A stretch of 64,000 bases of DNA. Source: Nocardioides pini. Its GTDB lineage: Bacteria > Actinomycetota > Actinomycetes > Propionibacteriales > Nocardioidaceae. The stretch is from the NCBI RefSeq assembly GCF_026712185.1, contig NZ_JAPPUX010000003.1, positions 248,001-312,000 on the forward strand. Reading direction: 5' to 3'. Within the stretch, counting starts at the first letter, position 1; each line of letters starts with the position of its first letter. A program made the position numbers and the translations under genes. Below the pieces are notes generated by a model, which saw only the letters and a list, made by a program, of their open reading frames with translations, was not told where the DNA came from and made no database searches. Positions 8,901 to 16,832 of the stretch are shown in pieces.

Positions 8901-9139
8901 GGGAGGCCGAGCAGATCGACGCGGATCCGCAGTTCGGCCTCTTCGAAGACGAGCGCCGACAGAGCGAGCGCGACCTCCGGGAGATCCGACGCCGCATCGA
9001 CGCACTCGACGATGAGCGTGACCGCGAGCTGGCGGCCGTCGCCGGTCGCTACGAAGACGTGCGCGCGTGGGAATTCCCAGCCGCCGTGATCTTCGCGCTG
9101 TCACCCGATGACGTGGACAAGGGGATGAACATCCGATGA
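5966..9139 (+). CDS. drmD: DISARM SNF2-like helicase DrmD
   Basis: A 1057-residue SF2/SNF2 ATPase, the signature helicase of class 1 DISARM, thought to act on incoming phage DNA with DrmA and DrmB. Visible motifs are Walker A GLGKT at 159-163, DEAH at 269-272 and motif III LSATPHNG. The helicase C-terminal lobe has VFTEYVDTLEWI, ATDAAGEGIDLQ and the arginine-finger motif RLEQRIGRIDRYGQ. A long charged coiled-coil-like tail rich in Glu and Arg covers about residues 920-1035. Length matches known DrmD proteins. The GTG start gives MTGVEKESRRGT and has no clear Shine-Dalgarno, which fits a leaderless transcript. It overlaps drmMI by 4 nt as the first gene of the operon. Confidence 0.92.
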   Translation: MTGVEKESRRGTVAAVPEIGQIVTVRGANWAVTDVTQQGLTRSSADDAVQQLQHAVSLQSVEDDRLGHELRVVWELEPGRSASAHRGLPEKIDPERFDDPNKLAAFVDALRWGAITSADDQTVQAPFHSGANVEAYQLEPLKRALASPRANLLLADDVGLGKTIEAGLVIQELFLRHRARTAIIVCPAGLQLKWQDEMDQKFGLHFEVVNSETMKQVRRTHGIHANPFTLFPRIIVSMAWLPGQRAQRQLRDAFSANDNRFAFDILVVDEAHHVAPSSPSRTDNVGRERRGYAVDSQRTRAVRELAERAEHRLFLSATPHNGYTESFAALLEMVDPQRFVRSNKIDPQALSEVAVRRLKRDLREAKGFQEREVLPLPYEPSDDESEAYDRLLAFTKRRDAEVARHGGSKHAKDMATLLLKKRFFSSPVAFARTIDVYKDTRTRGLNVDFDAEYDEILGFAADDLEEGKVDQPELRALEQTKGSMPALSEQDLADLQWLSEWGHQYDARPDSRLEALIGHLEGQLRPTGDWGNERMVVFTEYVDTLEWIRSILRQQGYDNDRVEVIDGSTDADARELVRARFNESPAKTPVRVLLATDAAGEGIDLQRHCHRLVNFDIPFNPNRLEQRIGRIDRYGQNQPPQVRHFVPRVTATGALAQDTEMLGRVASKVAKIMHDLGSANEIIAPDIQRQLGGIDVRPSKPKAEKDPITGMMQGERVLNAELTSLEASLVESRDKLHLRPANLQRVVETAFELNQFPPLALEGSEDTDVPVFRLPALDASWEPITRELTNRLDPDHLRPIAFDPQVLVDDPDVAHMHLGSQLLQRSTRRLRSALWGGERSLQRVSAMVVPDLEESFAVAVTRLVLVGRAGLRLHEEVFLAGTRLARRQAVGEHRAEELLEQALDTDGIRPVSTSIARQLAEAWNSEDGISQRVEDAIRDRAERRRREVADLLQSRREADEARVGNIFDRFSDSLRDALREAEQIDADPQFGLFEDERRQSERDLREIRRRIDALDDERDRELAAVAGRYEDVRAWEFPAAVIFALSPDDVDKGMNIR

Positions 9140-12100
9140 GGCGCCGTACTCGCTCGGTCGCAGAGCTGCACGAGGACTGGCTGGCTCAGGTCGAGACCGA
9201 AGGGCCGTTCCTCGCGCTCCCGGTCATCAAAGACATCTGGCGTGACGGCGTCGACCGCCTCGGCGACGCGGACGACAGGATGGTCACCTTCAAGCAGGCC
9301 TTTGTCACCTGGCAGCGCGAGGTGGACGCCTACGCACTCGCCGACCGGACGCCGGAGGTCGTGGAGCGGTACGACGAGGTGAGACATGCCTGGATCCACG
9401 CCGTCCTCGATGACCTGGCCGGCTGGGATGGTCTTCGCCACACCACCGATGAGCTCCCCGCGACGTTCGAGATCCGCTCGCCGGGCGAGCAGATCACTGT
9501 GCGCCCGAGCGGCGCGCTGAAGGGCCGCGACGCCGAGTACGCCGCACTGCTCCTCGTCGCAGAGCCGACCACCAGCCTGCGCGAGACAGGCCTCGATGGA
9601 TGGGCCGCCACCGAGATCGACCGGATGGCGATGCTCTTGCGCAAGTCCCATGTAGAGGTCGGCGTCGTCACCGACGGCCAATGGTGGGCCATCGTGTGGG
9701 CCAAGGACGGCAAGCCGACCGGCTCCGGCATGGTCAACGCCCTCACCTGGGCCGAAGAACCGCTGCTGCGCGACGCATTCCTGACCCTGCTCGACCAACG
9801 GCGGTACCGCGCCAAGGACCCCGATCAGCGACTGCCGCGGCTCTTCGAGCGCAGCGAGCTCGAGGCCGAGGAGATCACCGAAGCGCTCGGCACTCAGGTG
9901 CGTCGTTCGGTGGAGCTCCTCGTCCAGTCGTTCTCGGAAGCCAGGCTCGCCGCGGACCGGCAAGGCGATCCCGATCCGTTGACAGAGGATCCGGATGAGA
10001 TCTACCAGGCCGCCGTGACGGTGATGATGCGGGTCGTGTTCCTGCTCTTCGCTGAGGAGCGCGAGATGCTCCCGACGGAGCAGCTCTATTGGGACTCGTA
10101 CGCCATTCGCGATCTCCTGTCGGACCTGAAGCGGCAAGCCGCTCAGGGTGAGGAACCGCTCGACGAGTCCTTCGATGCCTGGCACCGACTCCTGGCCGTC
10201 AGCCAGGCGCTGTACGGCGGTGTCAACTACGACGAGATGCGAATGCCGGCGTACGGCGGGTCGCTGCTGGATCCCGAACGCTTCCCCTGGCTGCACGCCA
10301 CCGACGAGCGCGGCCGGTTGCGGCTCGAGGTCTCCGACCGGGTCATGCTGCACGTCCTCGAATCCGTGCAAACGGTGACCGTGAAAAGTGAACAGCGTCG
10401 CGTCTCCTTCCGCGACATCGACGTCGAGCAGATCGGCTACATCTACGAAGGACTGCTCGGCTACTCCTGTGCGGTGGTCGAAGACGGAGTGATCATCGGC
10501 CTGGTCGGCAAGCCCGGCGAGGAGCCGGAGATCGATGAAGGCACCCTTCAGCGCCTGTACGACGACAGCTCGGACGGAAAGAGCTTCGCCACCGCGCTCC
10601 GCGAGTGGATCAAGAACGATCAGCCCGCAGCGACTCCGCTGACCGCAGCGAAGCTGGCAAAGTTCTACGACGCCGAGCTCGGTGCCGCCGAAGAAGCAGA
10701 CGCGCGACGATTGCTCACCCCGGTCGCCGGTGGCGACGAGGAACTGCTCGGTTTCCTTGTCGACTGGAGCAGATTCATCCGTCGAGACCTCCGCGGCATC
10801 CCGCTTGTCATCCCGGTCGGTGGACTGGTCGTGGTCGAGACCCCGTCACGCAAGAACGCAGGCGCTCACTACACGCCTCGCTCACTCGCTGAGGAGGTCG
10901 TGCTGCACGCCCTTCAGCCGCTCGTCTATGAACCCGGGCCGTTGCAGACCAACGACGAGAACGCATGGCGGCTGAAGTCCAGTAGCGCGATCCTCGACCT
11001 CAAGGTCGCCGACATCGCTGCTGGATCCGGCGCCTTTCTGGTAGCGGCAGCCCGGTACCTCGCTGACCGCGTCGCCGAGGCCTGGACTGTCGAGGGGCGG
11101 CTCAACGCGGACCAGGTCGTGGACCCCCAGCGAGTGAAGGACCAAGCGATCCGCGAGGTCATCGCCCGATGCCTCTACGGCGCCGACATCAACCAGATGG
11201 CAGTCGAGATGTGCAAGCTCTCGCTCTGGCTCGTGTCGATGGACAAGACCAAACCGTTCTCGTTCGTCGACGATAAGGTTTTCTGCGGGAACTCGCTGCT
11301 GGGGGTCACCGACCTCGACCAACTGCGGTACCTCCACCTGTACCCCGACTCGAAACGGATGGACACCCAGCTATTGGTTGACATCGACGGCAAGATCGCC
11401 GACGCGATGCGGCTGCGGAGGGAGCTCGCATCCCCGGTCGAAGAGAATGATCCAATGCGTTCCACTCGGGGAAAACTTGCGTTGCTTGCTCAGCTGGGCC
11501 AGGCTACGAACGACTTGCGGCTCGTTGCTGACGGTGTAATAGCGGCGGGTCTTCCGCTCGACGGTAAGCCGAGCGGCCGTCTTGATGACGCCTATATGGT
11601 GCTGAGTTGGGAGGTCGGTGAGGCATTCCCCGTTGATGGCTCCCAGGGCGATCGTGCGAAGCTTTGGGAGCGTGCTCGCACTGGACTGACTCCGACAGTT
11701 GATACGGACTATCAGCAATGGCGGCCATTGCACTGGGTGCTAGAAGCGCCCGATGTGCTGATCGATAGGGGCGGTTTTGACGCGATCATCGGTAACCCTC
11801 CGTTCCTCGGGGCGAAGAAAGTCACGCCGGCCCTGGGGAAGAATTTCCGCCAGTGGATCATCAACGTGGTGGCGGGAGGACGGGAGGGAAATGCCGACTT
11901 GGTCGCCTACTTCTTCCTCCGAGCGGCCGCCCTGGGGTCGAGCAGGTACGTGAGTGGACTCATCGCAACCAACACGATCGCGCAAGGCGATAGCCGCGAG
12001 GTGGGACTCGACCAGTTGGTCCGACGTGAAACGATCCGACGGTGCGTCCGCAGTGAACGTTGGCCGGCCGCATCGGCTCAACTTGAGTATGCAGCCGTTT

Positions 12101-13167
12101 GGACAACGCGGGTCCCGTTGACTGGCGGTTTATGCGTCGCAGACTCGGTGACATGCTCGCGCATCTCGCCTCTCCTGGAGCCTGAGGGTCGCTCGTCGGG
12201 AGTTCCCTACCGCTTAAGTGCGAACCGCAACCGCGCTTCAGTTGGCTCAAACGTGAATGGGACTGGGTTTGTACTCACAGTTCCCGATGCCGCTCGGCTA
12301 GTTGCGGAAAGCCCAGAGTCCGAGGCCGTGATCAGGCGCTACCTGCGGAGTGACGAAGTCAATGGCTCTTCATCACATGAATCTACGGCTCGGATCATCG
12401 CGTTCGGCGACATGTCTGAGGCTGACGCGCGGAGATTCCACGGAGCCTGGAGACACGTGGAAGCGGCCGTGAAGCCTCACCGATCGCGGATCGCAAACAA
12501 GCCGCGGGTACGAGACATCTGGTGGCAGTTCGAGAGCAGCGCCAAAGCCCTCTACGAGCGACTTGAATCGCTCGATCGTTGCATCGCCATTGTGCAGACA
12601 AGTAGGACCCAGGTTCCCGTTTTCATCAACCATAAAGATGGCGTCTTTACGCACAAGATTGTGGTTGTCTCGTCGGACTCGGCTGCGGAGCTTGCGGTCC
12701 TGACAAGTTCCATGCATTGGTCTTGGATCATCCAGCGGGGATCGACGATGAAGTCGGACACCGTGTACACGCCAACAGACGTCTACCAGACTTTCCCGCG
12801 ACCAGGACTCATCTCAGGACTGGAACGAGTGGGCACTGAGCTGGACACCGTTCGCCACGAAATTATGCGTCGCCGGGACTTGGGGCTGACCGCTCTCTAC
12901 AGCCTCGTAAACGATGCCGATGTCCAACGCGACTCTGACGTCGATCGGATCCGTGAGATACACGTGGAGGTTGATCGAGCCACCATGACGGCGTATGGCT
13001 GGGACGACGTTGACCTTCATCACGGATTCCACACCTATCGCCAGATGGAGCGGTGGACGGTGGCGCCGGCCGCCCGCGTTGAGATCCTCGACCGGCTGCT
13101 TGAGCTCAACCACGAGCGGGCGTGGGCGGAGGGCCAAGACGTGCCGGAGCAAGGAGAGCTCTTCTGA
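9136..13167 (+). CDS. drmMI: DISARM N6-adenine DNA methyltransferase DrmMI
   Basis: A 1343-residue Eco57I/PglX-like methyltransferase that should mark self DNA so that DISARM spares it. The S-adenosylmethionine motif DIAAGSGAF starts at residue 626, and the catalytic NPPF for N6-adenine methylation is at 887-890. A large N-terminal region (1-600) carries helical, nuclease-like or structural sequence, and the C-terminal third is the likely target-recognition region. No PD-(D/E)xK nuclease motif is obvious, but one could hide in the N-terminus. The ATG overlaps the drmD stop by 4 nt, and the stop overlaps the drmA ATG by one base. From about 11,450 to 13,000 base composition turns visibly less GC-rich and codon use more mixed, as expected for a swapped recognition domain. 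Confidence 0.92.
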   Translation: MRRRTRSVAELHEDWLAQVETEGPFLALPVIKDIWRDGVDRLGDADDRMVTFKQAFVTWQREVDAYALADRTPEVVERYDEVRHAWIHAVLDDLAGWDGLRHTTDELPATFEIRSPGEQITVRPSGALKGRDAEYAALLLVAEPTTSLRETGLDGWAATEIDRMAMLLRKSHVEVGVVTDGQWWAIVWAKDGKPTGSGMVNALTWAEEPLLRDAFLTLLDQRRYRAKDPDQRLPRLFERSELEAEEITEALGTQVRRSVELLVQSFSEARLAADRQGDPDPLTEDPDEIYQAAVTVMMRVVFLLFAEEREMLPTEQLYWDSYAIRDLLSDLKRQAAQGEEPLDESFDAWHRLLAVSQALYGGVNYDEMRMPAYGGSLLDPERFPWLHATDERGRLRLEVSDRVMLHVLESVQTVTVKSEQRRVSFRDIDVEQIGYIYEGLLGYSCAVVEDGVIIGLVGKPGEEPEIDEGTLQRLYDDSSDGKSFATALREWIKNDQPAATPLTAAKLAKFYDAELGAAEEADARRLLTPVAGGDEELLGFLVDWSRFIRRDLRGIPLVIPVGGLVVVETPSRKNAGAHYTPRSLAEEVVLHALQPLVYEPGPLQTNDENAWRLKSSSAILDLKVADIAAGSGAFLVAAARYLADRVAEAWTVEGRLNADQVVDPQRVKDQAIREVIARCLYGADINQMAVEMCKLSLWLVSMDKTKPFSFVDDKVFCGNSLLGVTDLDQLRYLHLYPDSKRMDTQLLVDIDGKIADAMRLRRELASPVEENDPMRSTRGKLALLAQLGQATNDLRLVADGVIAAGLPLDGKPSGRLDDAYMVLSWEVGEAFPVDGSQGDRAKLWERARTGLTPTVDTDYQQWRPLHWVLEAPDVLIDRGGFDAIIGNPPFLGAKKVTPALGKNFRQWIINVVAGGREGNADLVAYFFLRAAALGSSRYVSGLIATNTIAQGDSREVGLDQLVRRETIRRCVRSERWPAASAQLEYAAVWTTRVPLTGGLCVADSVTCSRISPLLEPEGRSSGVPYRLSANRNRASVGSNVNGTGFVLTVPDAARLVAESPESEAVIRRYLRSDEVNGSSSHESTARIIAFGDMSEADARRFHGAWRHVEAAVKPHRSRIANKPRVRDIWWQFESSAKALYERLESLDRCIAIVQTSRTQVPVFINHKDGVFTHKIVVVSSDSAAELAVLTSSMHWSWIIQRGSTMKSDTVYTPTDVYQTFPRPGLISGLERVGTELDTVRHEIMRRRDLGLTALYSLVNDADVQRDSDVDRIREIHVEVDRATMTAYGWDDVDLHHGFHTYRQMERWTVAPAARVEILDRLLELNHERAWAEGQDVPEQGELF

Positions 13168-16100
13168 TGAGCATCAGTCCGTCGACGGTCGTCCGGTCCG
13201 AACTGCTCGGGTTGATCGAACAGGAGCTGCTCGGACCGCGGAGCGGCCCAGAGGAAGAGACCAAAGGGACGCCGCGAGCGGCCTACGCCGTGGGCGGCCT
13301 GGCGCCGGTGACCATCGACCCGAGCCGAGTGGGCCCGGTACAGGCAACTGGTGAGGGTGCAGACCCCAACGAGACCGGTCTCGGCATCAACGACATCGAC
13401 CCGACCACCCAGGGGCAGCGTGGCGTTCCGGTACTCACGGATGAGGAACCGAGCACCGCCGATGATGATGAAGAGCGGGACGAGGGGCCCAAGGGGGCGT
13501 TGACCTTCCCGTCGTCGATGGGGCTGCGGTTTCAAGTGCCGCGCGATTGTGAGCTCCTCACCGTTACCGCGAGTTGGGGTCGATACGCCTCGTTCCGTAA
13601 GGAGAACGAGGACGGACGCAAGTTCCTGTGGTCCAAGCGGACACCCGTTAAGAAGACTGCGCAGCTAGATGTCCGCGGTCATGATGAGCACGTCGTCCTC
13701 GCGCCCATCACGCTCGACGACGACGTCACGCTTCGCGTCGAGCTTTTCCCGCGGACCGACCGGGTCATCGTCGAGCTCGCGCTCAGCAACGACCGGGTCA
13801 CCGGTATGGACGCACCGCCCGGAGACTGGCTTTTCCAGACCAAGCTCCGCGTCGCGGCGGCCAGTGGTGACGCGGTGTTCTTGCCGACGAGAGACGTCTT
13901 GCTGCCCGATTACGACGAGGTCGACGAGGAGCGCCAACGCCTCGATCTCCAGTACCGACACCGACTCGAGTTCGCCATCGGCCGCACCACCTCAGTGACC
14001 TGGGACGAGCCGGTCGACGAACACGGCAATGGCATTCGTCTGGCGAGATCCGTGGCGACCACCTGGCTGCCGACGGCTGAGGTGCCGCAGACTATCGCCG
14101 GCTCCGCCGGCGCGGCCGTCACTTCGATGCGCGAGCTCGCCGAGCTCGTGGCCGACCAGGCCGAGGCAGCGTTCGGCCCCCTGGTCGACGGCTACCTTGA
14201 GTGGTTGCGGGGCCAAGAGGAGACAGCGGACGAGTTGCCTGACCATCTCCGCGACCTCGCCGGCGATGCGATCGCGGAGGCGCAGTTGGTGGCCGACCGG
14301 CTCGCCGAAGGCGTACGACTCCTCTCCGAGGGTGGCGAGGCGCTGACCGCGTTCCGCTTCATGAACCGCGCCATGCGCGATCAGCGCATCCGAAGCCAGG
14401 TCGCCGCAAAGCGGGCAGCCGACGACGACCTGTCGATCGCCGATGCCCTGTCGGCCGTCAAGGCCGAGGGCGACAAGGCGGCATCCTGGCGCCCGTTCCA
14501 GCTGGCCTTCATCCTGCTCCAGCTACCCGCGCTCACCGACCCAGCCCATCCCTACCGCAGCGGCGACGCGGCCAACGTCGAGTTGCTCTTCTTCCCAACC
14601 GGCGGCGGCAAGACCGAGGCCTACCTCGGTCTGGCTGCCTTCACGTTCGCCATCCGCCGCCTCCAGGGTGAGCTCGAGACGGATGGCGGAGTCCTCGATG
14701 GCGGAGGCGGCGTCGCCGTGCTGATGCGCTACACACTGCGACTGCTCACCTCACAGCAGTTCCAACGTGCAGCAGCGCTGGTGTGCGCTGCTGAACTGAT
14801 CCGCCAGGAGGACCCGGCGACATGGGGCGAGGAGCCCTTCAGCATCGGCCTCTGGGTCGGGTCCGCGGTGAGCCCGAAGCGGTACGCGGAAGCCGAGGCG
14901 CAGGTCCAGGCGGTCCGCAGCAACGACAGTATGCGTGCGTTCGGGCTCACGGTGCTGCAGCTCCAGCGCTGCCCGTGGTGCGGCACGAGGATCGACCCCA
15001 AACGCGACGTCCACACGGTGAAGACCCGCGAACGGATCGAGGTCTACTGCGGCGATCGGCATGACGACTGCCCGTTCGCGATCGACGGTGATGCCGACGG
15101 ACCGCTTCCGATCACCACCGTCGACGACGAGATCTACCGCAACCCGCCGACGTTCCTGCTCGCCACCGTCGACAAGTTCGCCCGACTGGCCCGGGAAGGC
15201 GAAGCGGCGAGTCTCTTCGGCTATGTCGTCGAATGGTGTCCTCGGCACGGCTACCGCCATCCAGACTCCCACGGCTCCTGCACCGGGCAGTCCCACAACC
15301 CGAAGAGCGAGAATGGGGTCTCCTATCCGAAGGTGACCATCCAGCCCGCGAGCAGGCTGCGGCCACCGGATCTGATCATCCAGGACGAGTTGCACCTCAT
15401 CACCGGTGCGCTGGGCACAGCGGTCGGGGTTTTCGAGAATGCCGTCGACCTGCTGTCGTCCTACGCGCAGAAGGGGCAGAACGTCCGGCCGCTGGTCGTT
15501 GCCTCCACCGCGACGGTCCGGAATGCGGAGAACCAGGTGCGTGCGCTCTACGGGCGCGGGGTTGATGTGTTTCCCCCGCAGGTGCTCGATGTGCGCGACA
15601 CCTTCTTCTCCAGCGAGAAGAAGGTCACCGACGAGGACCCGGGTCGGAAGTACCTCGGCATCTGCGCCCACGGCATCAGGCTGACCCTTGCCGAGATCCG
15701 ACTCTCGGAGGTCCTCCTTCTCGCCGGCCAGAAGCTACTGGACACCCACGGGGATACGGCCGATCCCTACATGACCACCGTCGGCTACTTCAGTGCCACT
15801 CGTGAGCTCGCCGGCATGCGGCGCTACCTCGACGACGACGTCACGATGCGAGTCGCGGGCAACACCGAACCGTTCCCGCGGCGCACCACGGATTGGGAGC
15901 GATTGGAGATCGGTGAGCTGACGTCTCGTATCTCGGCTGAGGAAATCGCCAAGACGCTCGACAAGCTATCGCTGCCGTTTACCGAACGCTGGAGCACTCG
16001 TGGCCGGATCGATGTGAACAGGGCGCGAGCGGAGGCCCGCGCCGCGGGCGAGAAGTTGCCGGAGTGGGGCACCAAGCCGTACGACGTGGTGCTCGCAACT

Positions 16101-16832
16101 TCCATGCTCCAAGTGGGCGTCGACGTTCCCCGGCTCGGGCTGATGCTCGTGGTCGGTCAGCCGAAGAACACGGCGGAGTACATCCAGGCCTCGTCGCGCG
16201 TCGGCCGTGACGCCCGCAAGCCGGGATTGGTCGTATCGCTCGCCAACTGGGCGCGACCGCGGGACATGGCGCACTTCGAGCAGTTCCGTCACTACCACGA
16301 GACCTTCTATGCCCAGGTCGAGGCGCTCAGCGTCACGCCCTACTCCGAGACTGCGATGGAGCGTGGCCTCATGGGCGTGCTGGTCAGTGCGGTCCGCGTC
16401 GCTGACCTTCGCGCGGGTGGTTCGATGTCACCGGAGCGGGGAGCCGGCGAGATCCTCACCAAGATGCCGATCGTCGAGAGGCTCATCGACCAGCTGGTGG
16501 ATCGCGCGACGCGAGCCGTCGACGACGCCGGCGAAGCCAAGCGGATGCGCGACAAACTCGCCCAGCGCATGGACCGCTGGCATGACAAGGCCGCCGACGC
16601 CAGCGGCGCCCTCGTGTACGAGCGTCGTCCGAAGAAGGACGTCGCGTGGCCTCTCCTGATCAGCCCCGAGGACACGTTGCCGTCAGTCGCTGACAGGATC
16701 TTCGTGGTCGCGAACTCGATGCGGGAGGTGCAGCCCGAGATCAACCTGCTCGTGAGTCCCAGCGCAAACCGGCTGGCCTTCAAGGAACCGCTCGACAGCC
16801 CCGAATGGCACATCCCCGAGGTGACGACGTGA
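13167..16832 (+). CDS. drmA: DISARM helicase-related protein DrmA
   Basis: A 1221-residue core DISARM protein with a divergent SF2 helicase module. Walker A FPTGGGKTEAYLGL has GGGKT at 479-483, and motif II appears as DELH at 740-743. A Cys pair (CPWCGTR) and a later CGDRHDDC stretch between about 600 and 640 look like a zinc-binding insert. The C-lobe shows VVLATSMLQVGVDVPRLG, QASSRVGRDARKPG and TPYSETAMERG. In the known system DrmA and DrmB form the DNA-sensing core that is held off by a loop domain until DNA with a free 5' end is met. The ATG at 13167 sits in TGATG with the drmMI stop; a longer frame upstream is not supported. Confidence 0.93.
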   Translation: MSISPSTVVRSELLGLIEQELLGPRSGPEEETKGTPRAAYAVGGLAPVTIDPSRVGPVQATGEGADPNETGLGINDIDPTTQGQRGVPVLTDEEPSTADDDEERDEGPKGALTFPSSMGLRFQVPRDCELLTVTASWGRYASFRKENEDGRKFLWSKRTPVKKTAQLDVRGHDEHVVLAPITLDDDVTLRVELFPRTDRVIVELALSNDRVTGMDAPPGDWLFQTKLRVAAASGDAVFLPTRDVLLPDYDEVDEERQRLDLQYRHRLEFAIGRTTSVTWDEPVDEHGNGIRLARSVATTWLPTAEVPQTIAGSAGAAVTSMRELAELVADQAEAAFGPLVDGYLEWLRGQEETADELPDHLRDLAGDAIAEAQLVADRLAEGVRLLSEGGEALTAFRFMNRAMRDQRIRSQVAAKRAADDDLSIADALSAVKAEGDKAASWRPFQLAFILLQLPALTDPAHPYRSGDAANVELLFFPTGGGKTEAYLGLAAFTFAIRRLQGELETDGGVLDGGGGVAVLMRYTLRLLTSQQFQRAAALVCAAELIRQEDPATWGEEPFSIGLWVGSAVSPKRYAEAEAQVQAVRSNDSMRAFGLTVLQLQRCPWCGTRIDPKRDVHTVKTRERIEVYCGDRHDDCPFAIDGDADGPLPITTVDDEIYRNPPTFLLATVDKFARLAREGEAASLFGYVVEWCPRHGYRHPDSHGSCTGQSHNPKSENGVSYPKVTIQPASRLRPPDLIIQDELHLITGALGTAVGVFENAVDLLSSYAQKGQNVRPLVVASTATVRNAENQVRALYGRGVDVFPPQVLDVRDTFFSSEKKVTDEDPGRKYLGICAHGIRLTLAEIRLSEVLLLAGQKLLDTHGDTADPYMTTVGYFSATRELAGMRRYLDDDVTMRVAGNTEPFPRRTTDWERLEIGELTSRISAEEIAKTLDKLSLPFTERWSTRGRIDVNRARAEARAAGEKLPEWGTKPYDVVLATSMLQVGVDVPRLGLMLVVGQPKNTAEYIQASSRVGRDARKPGLVVSLANWARPRDMAHFEQFRHYHETFYAQVEALSVTPYSETAMERGLMGVLVSAVRVADLRAGGSMSPERGAGEILTKMPIVERLIDQLVDRATRAVDDAGEAKRMRDKLAQRMDRWHDKAADASGALVYERRPKKDVAWPLLISPEDTLPSVADRIFVVANSMREVQPEINLLVSPSANRLAFKEPLDSPEWHIPEVTT

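Noticed and set aside
9136-16832. BREX or Pgl system
   Set aside because: The methyltransferase is PglX-like, but there is no PglZ, BrxC or Lon-like gene; the helicase/DUF1998/PLD set fits DISARM.
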